Shown here in pieces: positions 9,346 through 17,763 of a DNA stretch of 64,000 nt. This DNA is from Gimesia sp. (lineage in GTDB: Bacteria; Planctomycetota; Planctomycetia; Planctomycetales; Planctomycetaceae). A program made the position numbers and the translations under genes. The stretch spans positions 23,138-87,137 of the forward strand of contig NZ_JAVJSQ010000002.1 of NCBI RefSeq assembly GCF_040219335.1, written 5' to 3'. The notes beneath the pieces are model-generated. The model ran no database searches. It saw only the letters and a program-made list of their open reading frames with translations, and was not told the DNA's origin. Every line of letters begins with the position of its first letter. Position 1 is the first letter of the stretch.

Positions 9346-10509
9346 ATGAAACAATGGTTTCTAAGTGGATTGGTGTGGTTGTGTCTGTTAAGTACATCTC
9401 TGCTGCAGGCCGGCGATAAGACACCAGAAGTATCTCCCGCACGCGCCCAACAACTCTGGCAGCAGATCGCTCCCTTTTTTGAACCCGGTGCTGAATTCCA
9501 GGGTGACCTGGGGGATTTGAAAACACCGCTGAAATTCTACGATGGGAGTCCGGTGAAGACCAAAGCGGACTGGCAGAAGCGTCGTCAGGAAATTCTCAAG
9601 ACCTGGCACACAATGATGGGTGGATGGCCGCCCGTGAATGAACATCCCGATGTGAAAACTCTCAAGCAGGAGCAGAAGGAAGGATATACGCAGTACACGG
9701 TCCAGTTCGACATTGCTCCCGGGCATCCCAATACCGGTTACCTGTTGATTCCCGATGGTGCGAAGCCGGATCACAGTCGTCCGGCTGTGCTGGTGGTCTA
9801 TTATGAACCGGAGACTGGTGTCGGCCTGAAAGGCGAAAATCGGGACTTTGCCCGGGCCCTGGCCAAACGGGGTTTCGTGACATTTTCTGTCGGCCATGAC
9901 TATTCACTCTACTATCCCAATCGCGAGAAAGCGGAGATCCAGCCGTTGTCTGCTTTGGCCTACGGAGCAGCGAATGCCTTTCATGTGCTGGCGAACCGCA
10001 GTGAAGTCGATCCCGAACGGATCGGAGTCATGGGGCACTCGTATGGCGGCAAGTGGTCGATGTTCGCTTCCTGTCTGTACGATAAATTCGCCTGTGCTGC
10101 CTGGTCGGATGGCGGGATTGTCTTCAATGAAAAGCGTCCCAGCGTGAATTACTGGGAACCCTGGTATCTGGGATATGAAGGGCCGGATTTCCGCAAACGG
10201 GGATTACCTACCAAAGAGAATCCACGAACCGGGCTGTATAAACGGCTCGTCAAAGAAGGCCACGATCTGCATGAACTGCATGCGTTGATGGCGCCGCGTC
10301 CCTTCCTGGTGTCAGGCGGTTCGGAAGATCCCCCCAGTCAGTGGCGGGCACTGAATCACACGATCGCTGTAAATGATTTCCTGGGATATAAAAACCGGGT
10401 CGCGATGACGAATCGTGAGAAGCATTCACCGAACCCGGAATCGAATGAGCAAATCTATCGCTTCTTCGAATACTGGCTGATGCAGGATCAACTGGATCAA
10501 CAGAAGTAA
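9346..10509 (+). CDS. Secreted alpha/beta-hydrolase, dienelactone-hydrolase / acetyl-xylan-esterase-like
   Basis: A 387-residue protein. The ATG at 9346 has AGGGAGAG upstream and gives a proper signal peptide (MKQWFLSGLVWLCLLSTSLLQA); an upstream in-frame ATG at 9292 lacks both. The nucleophile elbow MGHSYGGKW puts the catalytic Ser at 232, and a late REKHSP puts the likely catalytic His at 360, followed by a helix ending the protein (YRFFEYWL). The architecture matches large secreted hydrolases of the dienelactone hydrolase/acetyl xylan esterase type. The protein probably de-esterifies plant or algal polysaccharides; no substrate can be named. It shares an upstream region with the divergent esterase. 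Confidence 0.82.
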   Translation: MKQWFLSGLVWLCLLSTSLLQAGDKTPEVSPARAQQLWQQIAPFFEPGAEFQGDLGDLKTPLKFYDGSPVKTKADWQKRRQEILKTWHTMMGGWPPVNEHPDVKTLKQEQKEGYTQYTVQFDIAPGHPNTGYLLIPDGAKPDHSRPAVLVVYYEPETGVGLKGENRDFARALAKRGFVTFSVGHDYSLYYPNREKAEIQPLSALAYGAANAFHVLANRSEVDPERIGVMGHSYGGKWSMFASCLYDKFACAAWSDGGIVFNEKRPSVNYWEPWYLGYEGPDFRKRGLPTKENPRTGLYKRLVKEGHDLHELHALMAPRPFLVSGGSEDPPSQWRALNHTIAVNDFLGYKNRVAMTNREKHSPNPESNEQIYRFFEYWLMQDQLDQQK

Positions 10510-10539
10510 ACTGAACGCATCTGGCGAAACGGTCGAGCG

Positions 10540-10980
10540 TTATTTCAGATCGAATTCCAGATCGGATGTGCCCCCTTCCGGAACCGTTGCCTTGAAAGGC
10601 GAAGTGCCGAAATCGCTGAATTTGTGAGGCAGTTGATTGATGGCACCGACGTCTGCAGGGAATTCGCTTTCGGGAACCTGGGAACCATCGGGCATCACGA
10701 AATGTTCGAACAGCACGCGGTAGTTTCCGGGAGGCACGCCGTCGCGGCCGTCCTGGTAGCGGAGCATGAACTGGCCTGACTCATCGGTGGTGCCACGTCC
10801 CCCCTGCCCGCCGGTCTGGCCGTCAGGAAAGAAAACCACGGAGACCCCCGGCACTGCTTTGCCCTTAATCTTTACGGTTCCCCAGGTGGGAAAGGTTTTT
10901 AATTCATCACGCTTGGTCTCTGAACTGCCGCAGGCAGTCAGGCATAACAACGACAGAACACAAAAAAATCTTACAGCCAT
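10540..10980 (-). CDS. Small carboxypeptidase-regulatory-like lipoprotein
   Basis: A 146-residue predicted lipoprotein: the ATG at 10980 gives a leader with the lipobox LTAC and Cys17. The body is one beta-sandwich of the carboxypeptidase regulatory type (WGTVKIKGKAVPGVSVVFFP ... TTDESGQF ... GNYRVLFEH). In planctomycetes such proteins regularly lie next to DUF1559 genes, as here: it is 87 bases downstream of and co-directional with a DUF1559 gene and probably shares its sigma-54 promoter. An in-frame upstream ATG at 11028 would bury the lipobox and is rejected. Function unknown; an envelope-anchored partner of the DUF1559 protein is the reasonable inference. Confidence 0.82.
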   Translation of the reverse strand: MAVRFFCVLSLLCLTACGSSETKRDELKTFPTWGTVKIKGKAVPGVSVVFFPDGQTGGQGGRGTTDESGQFMLRYQDGRDGVPPGNYRVLFEHFVMPDGSQVPESEFPADVGAINQLPHKFSDFGTSPFKATVPEGGTSDLEFDLK

Positions 10981-11067
10981 GGGATTCGTTTCAAATAATA
11001 TTTCTGGATGAAAATCAACCGGCGACAATTGTGCCGCCGATTGAAGAGTGAAACTGTCCGTCAGAGA

Positions 11068-12039
11068 TTAAAATTCGCCGAGTACGTTTCCGTCGGCGAT
11101 ATAGGAGAGATAGACCCGCGTGGTGGCGTCAATGTTTTCGCTGATGAACCGGACGGCTCCATCGCCGAGTAGAACATGACAGCCACCCGTGTGAAGACTA
11201 CCCGAGTAACCCCAGGATGCGAGATTACCTACGGGACCGCTGGAGTACCAGGTATTGATGTTCGCACCCGCGAAGTTGGTACCATTGCCGACCCATTTTG
11301 CAAAGCCCCAGGCGGTTCCTTCACCGTTGGCAACCAGACGTGTGGTTTCCACAACAGCGACTGTATTGCTCATGCCGTCTGAGACATCACGGAATTTGGC
11401 ACACCCGTTGAAACCGAACATCGGTCGGCTGGAAATACCGAGTTCTCCCCAGTTGGTGCAGGTCGAATACTGGCTGTTGGTGCTGAAATCATAGTTCGTG
11501 AACACACCCAGCAGAGTTGAGTTCCCCGGGGAAATGGAATAATGGGTGCTGGATGTTGTGCTGTAAACCTCGGGGGTCGCGTCTGACGGACAGTGGAATG
11601 CCTTAATGATGGTCGAAACAACTTCGTCATTGGCATTCCCAGAAGCTCCCGGTGCGACAATGTTCCCGCCTGAAGGGTTGTAAGAACCCGAGGCGTAACT
11701 TGAGTTGAATTTATTATACAAAGCACTCTGTTCGAGATAGGGTAAGAGCAGCAACCAGCCGCGGTGATTCAGGGTAACTTTACCACCTGTGCTGGCCGAG
11801 CCGGCACTACAGGAACCGGAGTGGGAAACAGAGTAAGGCAGCACTCCAAACGTTTCGTTGTAGTTGTGCAGTGCCAGTCCCAGTTGTTTGAGATTGTTCT
11901 TACAGGTGGAGCGTCGTGCTGCTTCACGTGCCTGCTGGACAGCGGGCAGCAGGAGCGCAATCAGGATAGCGATGATGGCAATGACCACCAGCAGTTCGAT
12001 CAGCGTAAATCCTTTACGGCGTGGTTTGGGAAAGGACAC
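11068..12039 (-). CDS. DUF1559 family prepilin-like protein
   Basis: A 323-residue protein with a type IV prepilin / type II pseudopilin N-terminus: short basic leader, then the peptidase site Gly10-Phe11 with Glu15 (GFTLIELLVVIAIIA), followed by PAVQQAREAARR, a hallmark of the planctomycete DUF1559 family. A GTG at 12039 is chosen as start because a strong AAGGAG stands seven bases upstream; the in-frame ATG at 12090 has no such site and gives an over-long leader. The C-terminal third has the family's G-rich H-X9-DG motif (GGCHVLLGDGAVRFISENID). It is probably processed by a prepilin peptidase and displayed or assembled in the envelope. A sigma-54 promoter lies about 130 bases upstream. Confidence 0.9.
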   Translation of the reverse strand: MSFPKPRRKGFTLIELLVVIAIIAILIALLLPAVQQAREAARRSTCKNNLKQLGLALHNYNETFGVLPYSVSHSGSCSAGSASTGGKVTLNHRGWLLLLPYLEQSALYNKFNSSYASGSYNPSGGNIVAPGASGNANDEVVSTIIKAFHCPSDATPEVYSTTSSTHYSISPGNSTLLGVFTNYDFSTNSQYSTCTNWGELGISSRPMFGFNGCAKFRDVSDGMSNTVAVVETTRLVANGEGTAWGFAKWVGNGTNFAGANINTWYSSGPVGNLASWGYSGSLHTGGCHVLLGDGAVRFISENIDATTRVYLSYIADGNVLGEF

Positions 12040-12169
12040 AGAGGACTCCTTAAGAAAGAATAATGACGATCGATGAGAGAACAGCCGCACGATCTCTGCC
12101 AGTCATGAATGTCTGGCGTGACCGAATTCAGAATGTTCAGTCATTAGAAAAAGATAATAAATATCTTTA

Positions 12170-12186
12170 AGCAAGCAGCGTGCCAA
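12170..12186 (-). promoter_or_regulatory. Sigma-54 (RpoN) promoter for the DUF1559 gene
   Basis: On the minus strand the sequence is TTGGCACGCTGCTTGCT. It matches the sigma-54 consensus TGGCAC-N5-TTGCW at every defined position, with the -24 GG and -12 GC correctly spaced. Transcription would start near 12160, leaving about 120 bases of leader before the GTG at 12039. An inverted repeat AAAGATA/TATCTTT lies at the expected start region. Enhancer-binding-protein sites were not identified. Confidence 0.75.
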
Positions 12187-12442
12187 TCAGTGTGATTCGT
12201 GTCTCAGTCTGGTCGTTTTTTTGTGCATAATCAGATTAAAATAGAACTTTTGAGTTTTCTTGAGTGAATCCTCGCTGTTGTCCGAATTAGAATGGAACAG
12301 TGAAATCGGGCTCTGCTTCAGCTGTTATTGCCTGATTATTGGGCACCATCTCCCACTGACAGTGGATTCTGTCCCGCTTTGAACAGTACTGTAAATTGTT
12401 GATTCCCGGCACTTTGTTCTTAACCCAGACGAGGTTCTCACC

Positions 12443-13018
12443 ATGTCGACCACTACTCCGCCCGTCATCAAAAACTTCAAAATGACTGGAATCATTCTCT
12501 GTGTGCTCGGGGTGATTTCTCTGATCACACCCGCGGTGGCCGGGACAGCGGTCGTGCTGGTGATTGGTTCCCTGCTGATGTTCGGTGGATTTCTCTACCT
12601 GTTTCAGACGTCACAGGCCGGAGACACGTCCGGTAAAATGATGCACATCATCCTCGGGGTTCTGATGATTCTCGGAGGCTTTGGGATCATCAGTCATCCC
12701 CTGTTCGGGTTGTCGTTCCTGACATTGATGATGGCGATGTTCTTCCTGTTTGAAGGGACCTGGAAGGTTCTGATGTCCTTCAGTCTCAAGCCCGCTGCAG
12801 GTTGGGGACAGGTCCTGTTCAGCGGACTTATCTCACTGCTGCTGGGGGGACTGATCTGGGCTGAGTGGCCTCTCTCCGGGCTCTGGGCCGTAGGAACTCT
12901 GCTCGGCGTCGACCTGCTGCTGACCGGATTTTTCCTGATCAACGTCGGCAATCTGCCCGGAATGCCTGGTCAAGATCCATCTGCGACTCCCCAGGATACT
13001 GAATCTCCGCAGCAATAA
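12443..13018 (+). CDS. HdeD/DUF308 family membrane protein
   Basis: A 191-residue protein made almost entirely of hydrophobic segments (about six), paired into three helical hairpins, with a short Pro/Gln-rich cytoplasmic tail (GMPGQDPSATPQDTESPQQ). This layout and the repeated GVxSLxxP / GxxLLLGG motifs match the HdeD/DUF308 family, whose E. coli founder contributes to acid resistance. Role in this organism is unknown. Start at 12443 after a GAGG site. It converges with the lipoprotein gene to the right with only 12 bases between the stops. Confidence 0.78.
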   Translation: MSTTTPPVIKNFKMTGIILCVLGVISLITPAVAGTAVVLVIGSLLMFGGFLYLFQTSQAGDTSGKMMHIILGVLMILGGFGIISHPLFGLSFLTLMMAMFFLFEGTWKVLMSFSLKPAAGWGQVLFSGLISLLLGGLIWAEWPLSGLWAVGTLLGVDLLLTGFFLINVGNLPGMPGQDPSATPQDTESPQQ

Positions 13019-13030
13019 GCGGAGTGTAAT

Positions 13031-14245
13031 CTACTGCTTCGGCACTGGTGGCAGTGCCGGGGCGGCCGGAGTGACCGGCTTGAGAACTTTCACGTTGGCC
13101 TTGGCCTCTGTGGATTCATCCGGTGTCTTGTAGCTTTTGCTGCCCAGTTGTGCGGTTCGATTGGGATCCATTCGGTTCCGGTAGATGACCAGTCCATCGA
13201 TGGCGTGATACAGGGCGGAATAATTGACCTTTTCCCCTTTGTTATCGATGATATCGTTGGCCAGCAGAGAAACTGCTTTACGAACCCATTCTTCATTCAG
13301 ACGCTCATCCGGCAGCGCCATCATCAGGAATTCGAGGGTATGCCCTGTCGTTTCCAGACGCTCCTGGAAGTTTTCGCAGGCGCTTTTCTGGAAGAAGTAA
13401 TCGTAAGAGAAGGAACCGTCCAGGTTCTGCATCGCTTTGGCTTCTTCAATGTATCGCTGCAGTTTCTGATCTGCTTCCAGCCAGTAGCTCGATAACCGAT
13501 GTCCTGCGTTCCGATAGGTGTTGCGGGCATAAGCGAGTGCGAATAAAGCGTGTGTACCACCGCAGGGAGAGTCGTTGGTGACGGTGTTGTTCTGCATGTA
13601 AACCAGGTCTGACATATGCCACTCTTCCCCGTTTTTATCGTACCAGACGGCGTCCGGTCCGAGGTAGTGGACCAGGGCCCACAGAGACCAGGTGACCTCT
13701 TCATTTTCCTGGATTTCTTTCTTGGCATTTTCGACCATGTCTGCCACGGTGATGGGACCATCGGGAGTCTGAACCTGGTGATCTAAGGGTATGTCAGCCA
13801 TCGCCATGATCGCCAGTGACTGATTCTTATGACCTTCGAAGGCGTTCTCTTTTGTGTAAGGATGGGGACGTCCGCCGAACTCGGTTTTCTGGAACCAGGG
13901 TTCGCCGTCGTAGGTGACTCCGGACGAGAGCCATTCCAGGGCATTGACGGTCTGGCCATCTTTCTTGATCTGATAGTCTTTGCGAAACGCCAGAATGCCG
14001 TGGAAAATTTCCCAGGGAGAATGCTTTTCCGACTCGAGATACTTCTGCTGCGAGACCTCGATGGCCTGCTCTACTTTTTTCAGCAGTTCTTCGGGTGATT
14101 CGAGCTCTCTGCTGCTGGCAACTTTGGTTTCCGTTTCACTGCTGGAATCTGCGGAATCCGAAGGGGATGACTGATTGCAGCCCGTTGTGAAACAGAGGCC
14201 GGCGAACAGAAGTACAAACAGCGAAAGACGTAACGAAACATTCAT
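13031..14245 (-). CDS. Predicted lipoprotein, alpha-helical, unknown function
   Basis: A 404-residue protein with a lipoprotein leader (lipobox-like FTTGC, Cys23), then a Ser/Asp/Glu-rich low-complexity linker to about residue 45. A helical domain follows with conserved-looking segments HSPWEIFHGILAFRKDY, GHKNQSLAIMAMADI, CGGTHALFALAYA and NLDGSFSYDYF. The last two resemble the alpha/alpha-toroid repeats of prenyltransferase/squalene-cyclase-like folds, but I would not assign that activity. It ends in a Pro/Ala-rich tail. Homologues in planctomycetes are mostly annotated as hypothetical. No operon partner: the next gene on the left converges and the right side has a 382-base gap. Confidence 0.75.
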   Translation of the reverse strand: MNVSLRLSLFVLLFAGLCFTTGCNQSSPSDSADSSSETETKVASSRELESPEELLKKVEQAIEVSQQKYLESEKHSPWEIFHGILAFRKDYQIKKDGQTVNALEWLSSGVTYDGEPWFQKTEFGGRPHPYTKENAFEGHKNQSLAIMAMADIPLDHQVQTPDGPITVADMVENAKKEIQENEEVTWSLWALVHYLGPDAVWYDKNGEEWHMSDLVYMQNNTVTNDSPCGGTHALFALAYARNTYRNAGHRLSSYWLEADQKLQRYIEEAKAMQNLDGSFSYDYFFQKSACENFQERLETTGHTLEFLMMALPDERLNEEWVRKAVSLLANDIIDNKGEKVNYSALYHAIDGLVIYRNRMDPNRTAQLGSKSYKTPDESTEAKANVKVLKPVTPAAPALPPVPKQ

Positions 14246-14627
14246 GATTGGGGAAATTCCAGGGATATTAACGTATTTCAGGGATAATCGCAGGCAGGAG
14301 CCGCTGCAGGAGTTGAGCTCACCGGCGGCTGTCTGTTTGAATGTACCACGTAAAATGGCGGAAGTAAATCATATAAGTTGTCTAAAATGTCTATATTTTC
14401 AGTCGAGGCGCGTTGGTTTGAGGGTTGTTTTATGCATTACACAAAGATTGCAGGACTTACGGTGCCATTTACATGAATTCGAAATCTGAGAACTGCTGCA
14501 ACCGCACTGCTCCCCCACATTTCAACCGGGCATAACATCGCCGACCTGATCTCACACCAGGTAATGCTGGGAATCCGGTTCAATTCGCTGGGGAATCTGA
14601 TCGGCTGCCGGTAAGTAGCCTGGCTGG
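14246..14627. other. Intergenic region, no gene seen
   Basis: About 380 bases upstream of the lipoprotein gene and downstream of a small-gene pair. The short ORFs crossing it lack ribosome-binding sites and coding character. Nothing else recognisable. Confidence 0.4.
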
Positions 14628-15059
14628 TCAGAGTGTTGCATCGTTGATCAAGGTGAGTACATTCAGCAACCGGGCCGCATCCGATTGCTGTGTCTCATCT
14701 GGATTGAAGCCATAGCTGTCCATCCACCCTTTTAATGACTGTCGGTTGAAGAGCCGGAGTGCCGAACAGTGGATGCGCAGGTTGTCTGATTCATCGAACA
14801 GCAGATAACCGGACTCATCATTCAGTCGGCAGCTCAGGCGTTCGACCGGAGCCTGCTGTGTATCGGACAGCGACAGACTCTGACAGCAGGTACAGACGAG
14901 AAACTGAGGTTCCGCGTCCTGCGATTGCAGTCGGAGCACAGCGATGGCATGTGAGAGTGTGTATGTCAAAAATCGCACTTCCCCCTGCTCCAGTAGAACT
15001 CGTGTTTCCTGCGGGGCACATTTGATCCAGCCGCTTTCCGCATCGGATGTAGAAGTCAT
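14628..15059 (-). CDS. Hypothetical protein, coupled to DUF2007 gene
   Basis: A 143-residue protein I do not recognise. It is predicted soluble with a mixed alpha/beta pattern and contains a Cys pair in FLVCTCCQSLSL and further cysteines (RLSCRL, RIHCSA) that could bind metal. Its ATG overlaps the stop of the upstream DUF2007 gene in an ATGA arrangement, so the two are translationally coupled and probably act together. Coding character is supported by the coupling and by the absence of a better competing frame. Confidence 0.65.
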   Translation of the reverse strand: MTSTSDAESGWIKCAPQETRVLLEQGEVRFLTYTLSHAIAVLRLQSQDAEPQFLVCTCCQSLSLSDTQQAPVERLSCRLNDESGYLLFDESDNLRIHCSALRLFNRQSLKGWMDSYGFNPDETQQSDAARLLNVLTLINDATL

Positions 15060-15403
15060 ATCGCCAGGACCAGCAGCATGAGCAGCGCGACGGCGTTACC
15101 GATGATGAGCGTCCAGTAGCCGAACTTTCTGAGGCTGGTGGTATACTCGGCGTCCTGTCCTGCTGACTGGTACTGGGCGTTCAGCGCTTCGTTTTCTGCG
15201 ATGATTGCGCGGGCGGCAGCCTGTTGATCCTGCAGCACCATGACTTCGACGCCCCCCGGTGCTTCGGCCCGGAATTGTGCGGTGAAGCCGCCGGTCTGTG
15301 TGGCGGTAATGCCCTGCTCTGCGAGCAGATCGATCAGCAAGGCAGCTTCGAGTTCGGTGGAGACTGTCGCGACAGTGATCAGTGATGTTTGGTTGGGAGC
15401 CAT
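15056..15403 (-). CDS. DUF2007-domain membrane protein
   Basis: A 115-residue protein. Residues about 8-70 form a DUF2007 / 'putative prokaryotic signal-transducing' ferredoxin-like domain (TVSTELEAALLIDLLAEQGI ... VMVLQDQQAAARAII), a fold related to PII-like small domains. A short linker is followed by a single C-terminal transmembrane helix (YWTLIIGNAVALLMLLVLAI). An AGGA site precedes the ATG at 15403. Function unknown; its cytoplasmic domain is tail-anchored in the membrane. It overlaps the next gene by four bases. Confidence 0.75.
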   Translation of the reverse strand: MAPNQTSLITVATVSTELEAALLIDLLAEQGITATQTGGFTAQFRAEAPGGVEVMVLQDQQAAARAIIAENEALNAQYQSAGQDAEYTTSLRKFGYWTLIIGNAVALLMLLVLAI

Positions 15404-15478
15404 GGCGGCTGTTCCTGTTTGTTGTTCTGCCGATCGGGGTGAACCAGTGGCGGAGGCGGACTGTCTGGTTACCAGAAC

Positions 15479-15835
15479 TCAGTCCTGCTGCATTGATCGT
15501 AAGCTCTTTGATTTATTGACGAGTTCTTCAATGAGCGGTAATACCATTTCGTGCAGTGGATTCAACTCACATTTCATTCGGGAATAAGGATCGACCATCA
15601 CGAAATAATCCATGAGAGGCGCTTCGGGATGGGGTTCGTAACCCACGACGATGGTGATTCTGTCGGGACCCTGGGTGTATTCCAGAATCTCGGACCAGCC
15701 TGTCGAGTTAGTGAAATCGTACTCTTCTTTGGTATGACTGACTAATTCAAGTCCACTGCACCGTTGTTGGACCTGTTGTAGTACCGACATCGCAGTCGGG
15801 TGATCGAGCTCATAGAGGCAAAGCGCTGCTGTCAT
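15479..15835 (-). CDS. Hypothetical protein
   Basis: A 118-residue soluble protein of unknown function, with AGGAACG upstream of the ATG at 15835. It alternates beta strands and helices (MTAALCLYELDHPTAMSVLQ ... ITIVVGYEP ... HEMVLPLIEEL). No motif I recognise. It lies 75 bases upstream of the DUF2007 gene on the same strand, so it may be the first gene of that small unit. Confidence 0.6.
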   Translation of the reverse strand: MTAALCLYELDHPTAMSVLQQVQQRCSGLELVSHTKEEYDFTNSTGWSEILEYTQGPDRITIVVGYEPHPEAPLMDYFVMVDPYSRMKCELNPLHEMVLPLIEELVNKSKSLRSMQQD

Positions 15836-16038
15836 TGGGCGTTCCTGGTGTGGATTGTTTTTTGTGTCGCCGTTTGAATTTACTTGTAGTATACATATTT
15901 ATGGTTGTGGGTTCAATCTGTTTCTCTGGTGTCGTTCAGTCTGATAACGGTCTGACGACGTGGGGAGATCAACTTTTATTGCCTCTTTGGAGGAATGAAA
16001 TCCTGGATTGAGAGCAGCCCTCCACTGGTATCTCTATC

Positions 16039-16296
16039 ATGACCTACATCAAACGCAGAAAGTCAGTTCGTCCGGTGTTGGCTGAAGTCGCGCTGGCGCC
16101 GTTCAATTTGGTCTTCACTGGTTTGATGATCGCGTGGATCAGCCGGTACCTGTTACTCATCGGTCTGTGCGCGATGTTCTTCAGTATGTGGATGGCGGGA
16201 CAGTCGTTCGCGGCGGCAGTGCCTGACCGGGAGACGTGCGGCTTGTTTTATCTGAATTCGCGGGAAGCGTTTCGCATCGAACAGTTTTACCTGTGA
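16039..16296 (+). CDS. Possible small membrane protein
   Basis: An 85-residue ORF with a basic N-terminus (TYIKRRKSVRP) followed by one or two hydrophobic segments (NLVFTGLMIAW and YLLLIGLCAMFFSMWMAG). The ribosome-binding site is weak, so the call rests on the membrane-protein-like composition and the lack of a competing ORF. Codon choice resembles neighbouring genes. It precedes the S1/P1-like nuclease gene by 130 bases. It could be spurious. Confidence 0.4.
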   Translation: MTYIKRRKSVRPVLAEVALAPFNLVFTGLMIAWISRYLLLIGLCAMFFSMWMAGQSFAAAVPDRETCGLFYLNSREAFRIEQFYL

Positions 16297-16425
16297 TTTG
16301 GGAGCAGCTTGTGTTGCTTCTTGAAAGCTCAGGGAGTGATGCTTCCTTGCCTCTGTTTCTCTGGCGGCTTAGAATCGAAGTCTCTCGATCGATTCCCCGA
16401 ACTCAGCCGTAATAGAGGAAGAGCC

Positions 16426-17694
16426 ATGCGCGTGTGTCGTCTTGTTGCTGGATTGATGATTCTGGCCGTGTGCCTGTCTGCTTCGGGATCGCTCTGGGCC
16501 TGGGGGAAAGGGCATCGGCTGATTCGGCTCTGGGCGGTGGCCCGGCTGCCGGAATGGCAAACAGAATTACTTGGCCAGGAAAATCTCACCCGTCTCTGTC
16601 GGGATTACACGTCGCTGCAGGACAAGCACGCCGGTGGAAAGATGCCGCAGTTGGATGCTTACTGCCTGGTGCCGGGCGTGCGGCTCTCGCTGCATGATGT
16701 CAACCCGCCGACACAGAGTGCGACCGCCATCCAGTGGTACCTGGAGCAGATCGCCGCTAACCTGCAGGCAGGCAAAACAGATGAGGCGATGAAATACCTG
16801 GGCGTGCTCTGTCACTGGAACGAAGATCCGGGCTGTCCCTCGGCACACAGCAGTCCCGTTTCCGAACTGCAACTCAAAACACTGCTGCCTCCCCCCAAGG
16901 ACAAGGCACGCTATAACTATCTGTTTGGCGCGGGCGGCTTCATGGATTCCGGCAACTATCAGCTGGCGGAAGAAGCGTATACGCCTCGACTTTTGGGGCG
17001 GACGCGTGCTGAGGCGGCGCTGCGGATCTATGAGCATCAGAAGCTGCTGCGGAACAATGCCGCGGCGCACATCATTCCCATCGTACAGGACACGATGCAG
17101 GGAGACGGAACCAAAGCGGACGAACATCGGGGGGCAGCGGCCTTGGTCAACGGACGGCATACGGCGGATGTGATCTTCACCGCGATCTGCCTGGCGACGG
17201 ACCATGTGGACGATCAGGAGTTTCTGTTCGCTGATCAATCATTGACAGAATGGTTGCCCGATTTCCGGGGGCGGATGATTCCTCACCCGTATTACGTGAA
17301 GCCGTTCCTGGTGAACCAGGCAATGGACGCCCGGCGGCAACTGCATCCCCTCAAGATTAATGAGACCAAATACGAAACCGGTTATGGCATGGGGACGCCG
17401 TTCGAGCTGGACTTCGTGCTGGCCCCGGGGAATGTCTTCAAGCGGTTTACGTGCGATGTCGGACTGCATCCCACCGCGGGCAAGAAGGGAGCAGTCATGT
17501 TCGCGGTCGAGGCGAACGGTAAGGAACTGGTCCGCACCAGACCGCTGCGTGTGGGGGATGAACCCATCCAACTGGACGTCCCCCTGCCCTCGGCTGAGGT
17601 CTTGAAGCTGTCGCTGAAGACAATCGCCGGCGAAGGATCGGAACCGAGTCATAACCTGGCGGTGTGGGGACAGCCGGTGTTGAAGACTGAGTGA
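16426..17694 (+). CDS. Secreted S1/P1-nuclease / phospholipase C-like protein
   Basis: A 422-residue protein. The ATG at 16426, with AGAGGAAGA upstream, is preferred over an ATG at 16309. The signal peptide should be cut after Ala25, making Trp26 the mature N-terminus in WGKGHRLI. In S1/P1 nucleases and zinc phospholipases C the N-terminal Trp itself binds zinc, so this is a strong family sign. Further candidate metal ligands follow: RDYTSLQDKH near residue 65, then CHWNEDPGCPSAH, a variant of the family's His-x3-Asp-x3-His type motif. The last 110 residues form an extra domain, possibly beta-sandwich. Family members cleave single-stranded nucleic acids or phospholipids; which one applies is unresolved. 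Confidence 0.68.
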   Translation: MRVCRLVAGLMILAVCLSASGSLWAWGKGHRLIRLWAVARLPEWQTELLGQENLTRLCRDYTSLQDKHAGGKMPQLDAYCLVPGVRLSLHDVNPPTQSATAIQWYLEQIAANLQAGKTDEAMKYLGVLCHWNEDPGCPSAHSSPVSELQLKTLLPPPKDKARYNYLFGAGGFMDSGNYQLAEEAYTPRLLGRTRAEAALRIYEHQKLLRNNAAAHIIPIVQDTMQGDGTKADEHRGAAALVNGRHTADVIFTAICLATDHVDDQEFLFADQSLTEWLPDFRGRMIPHPYYVKPFLVNQAMDARRQLHPLKINETKYETGYGMGTPFELDFVLAPGNVFKRFTCDVGLHPTAGKKGAVMFAVEANGKELVRTRPLRVGDEPIQLDVPLPSAEVLKLSLKTIAGEGSEPSHNLAVWGQPVLKTE

Positions 17695-17763
17695 GTCAGC
17701 AGAGTTTGGGAGAACGCTTTCTGTCTTGATCTTGAGATTTTGGAGAGAGCACAGGAGCGAAAA

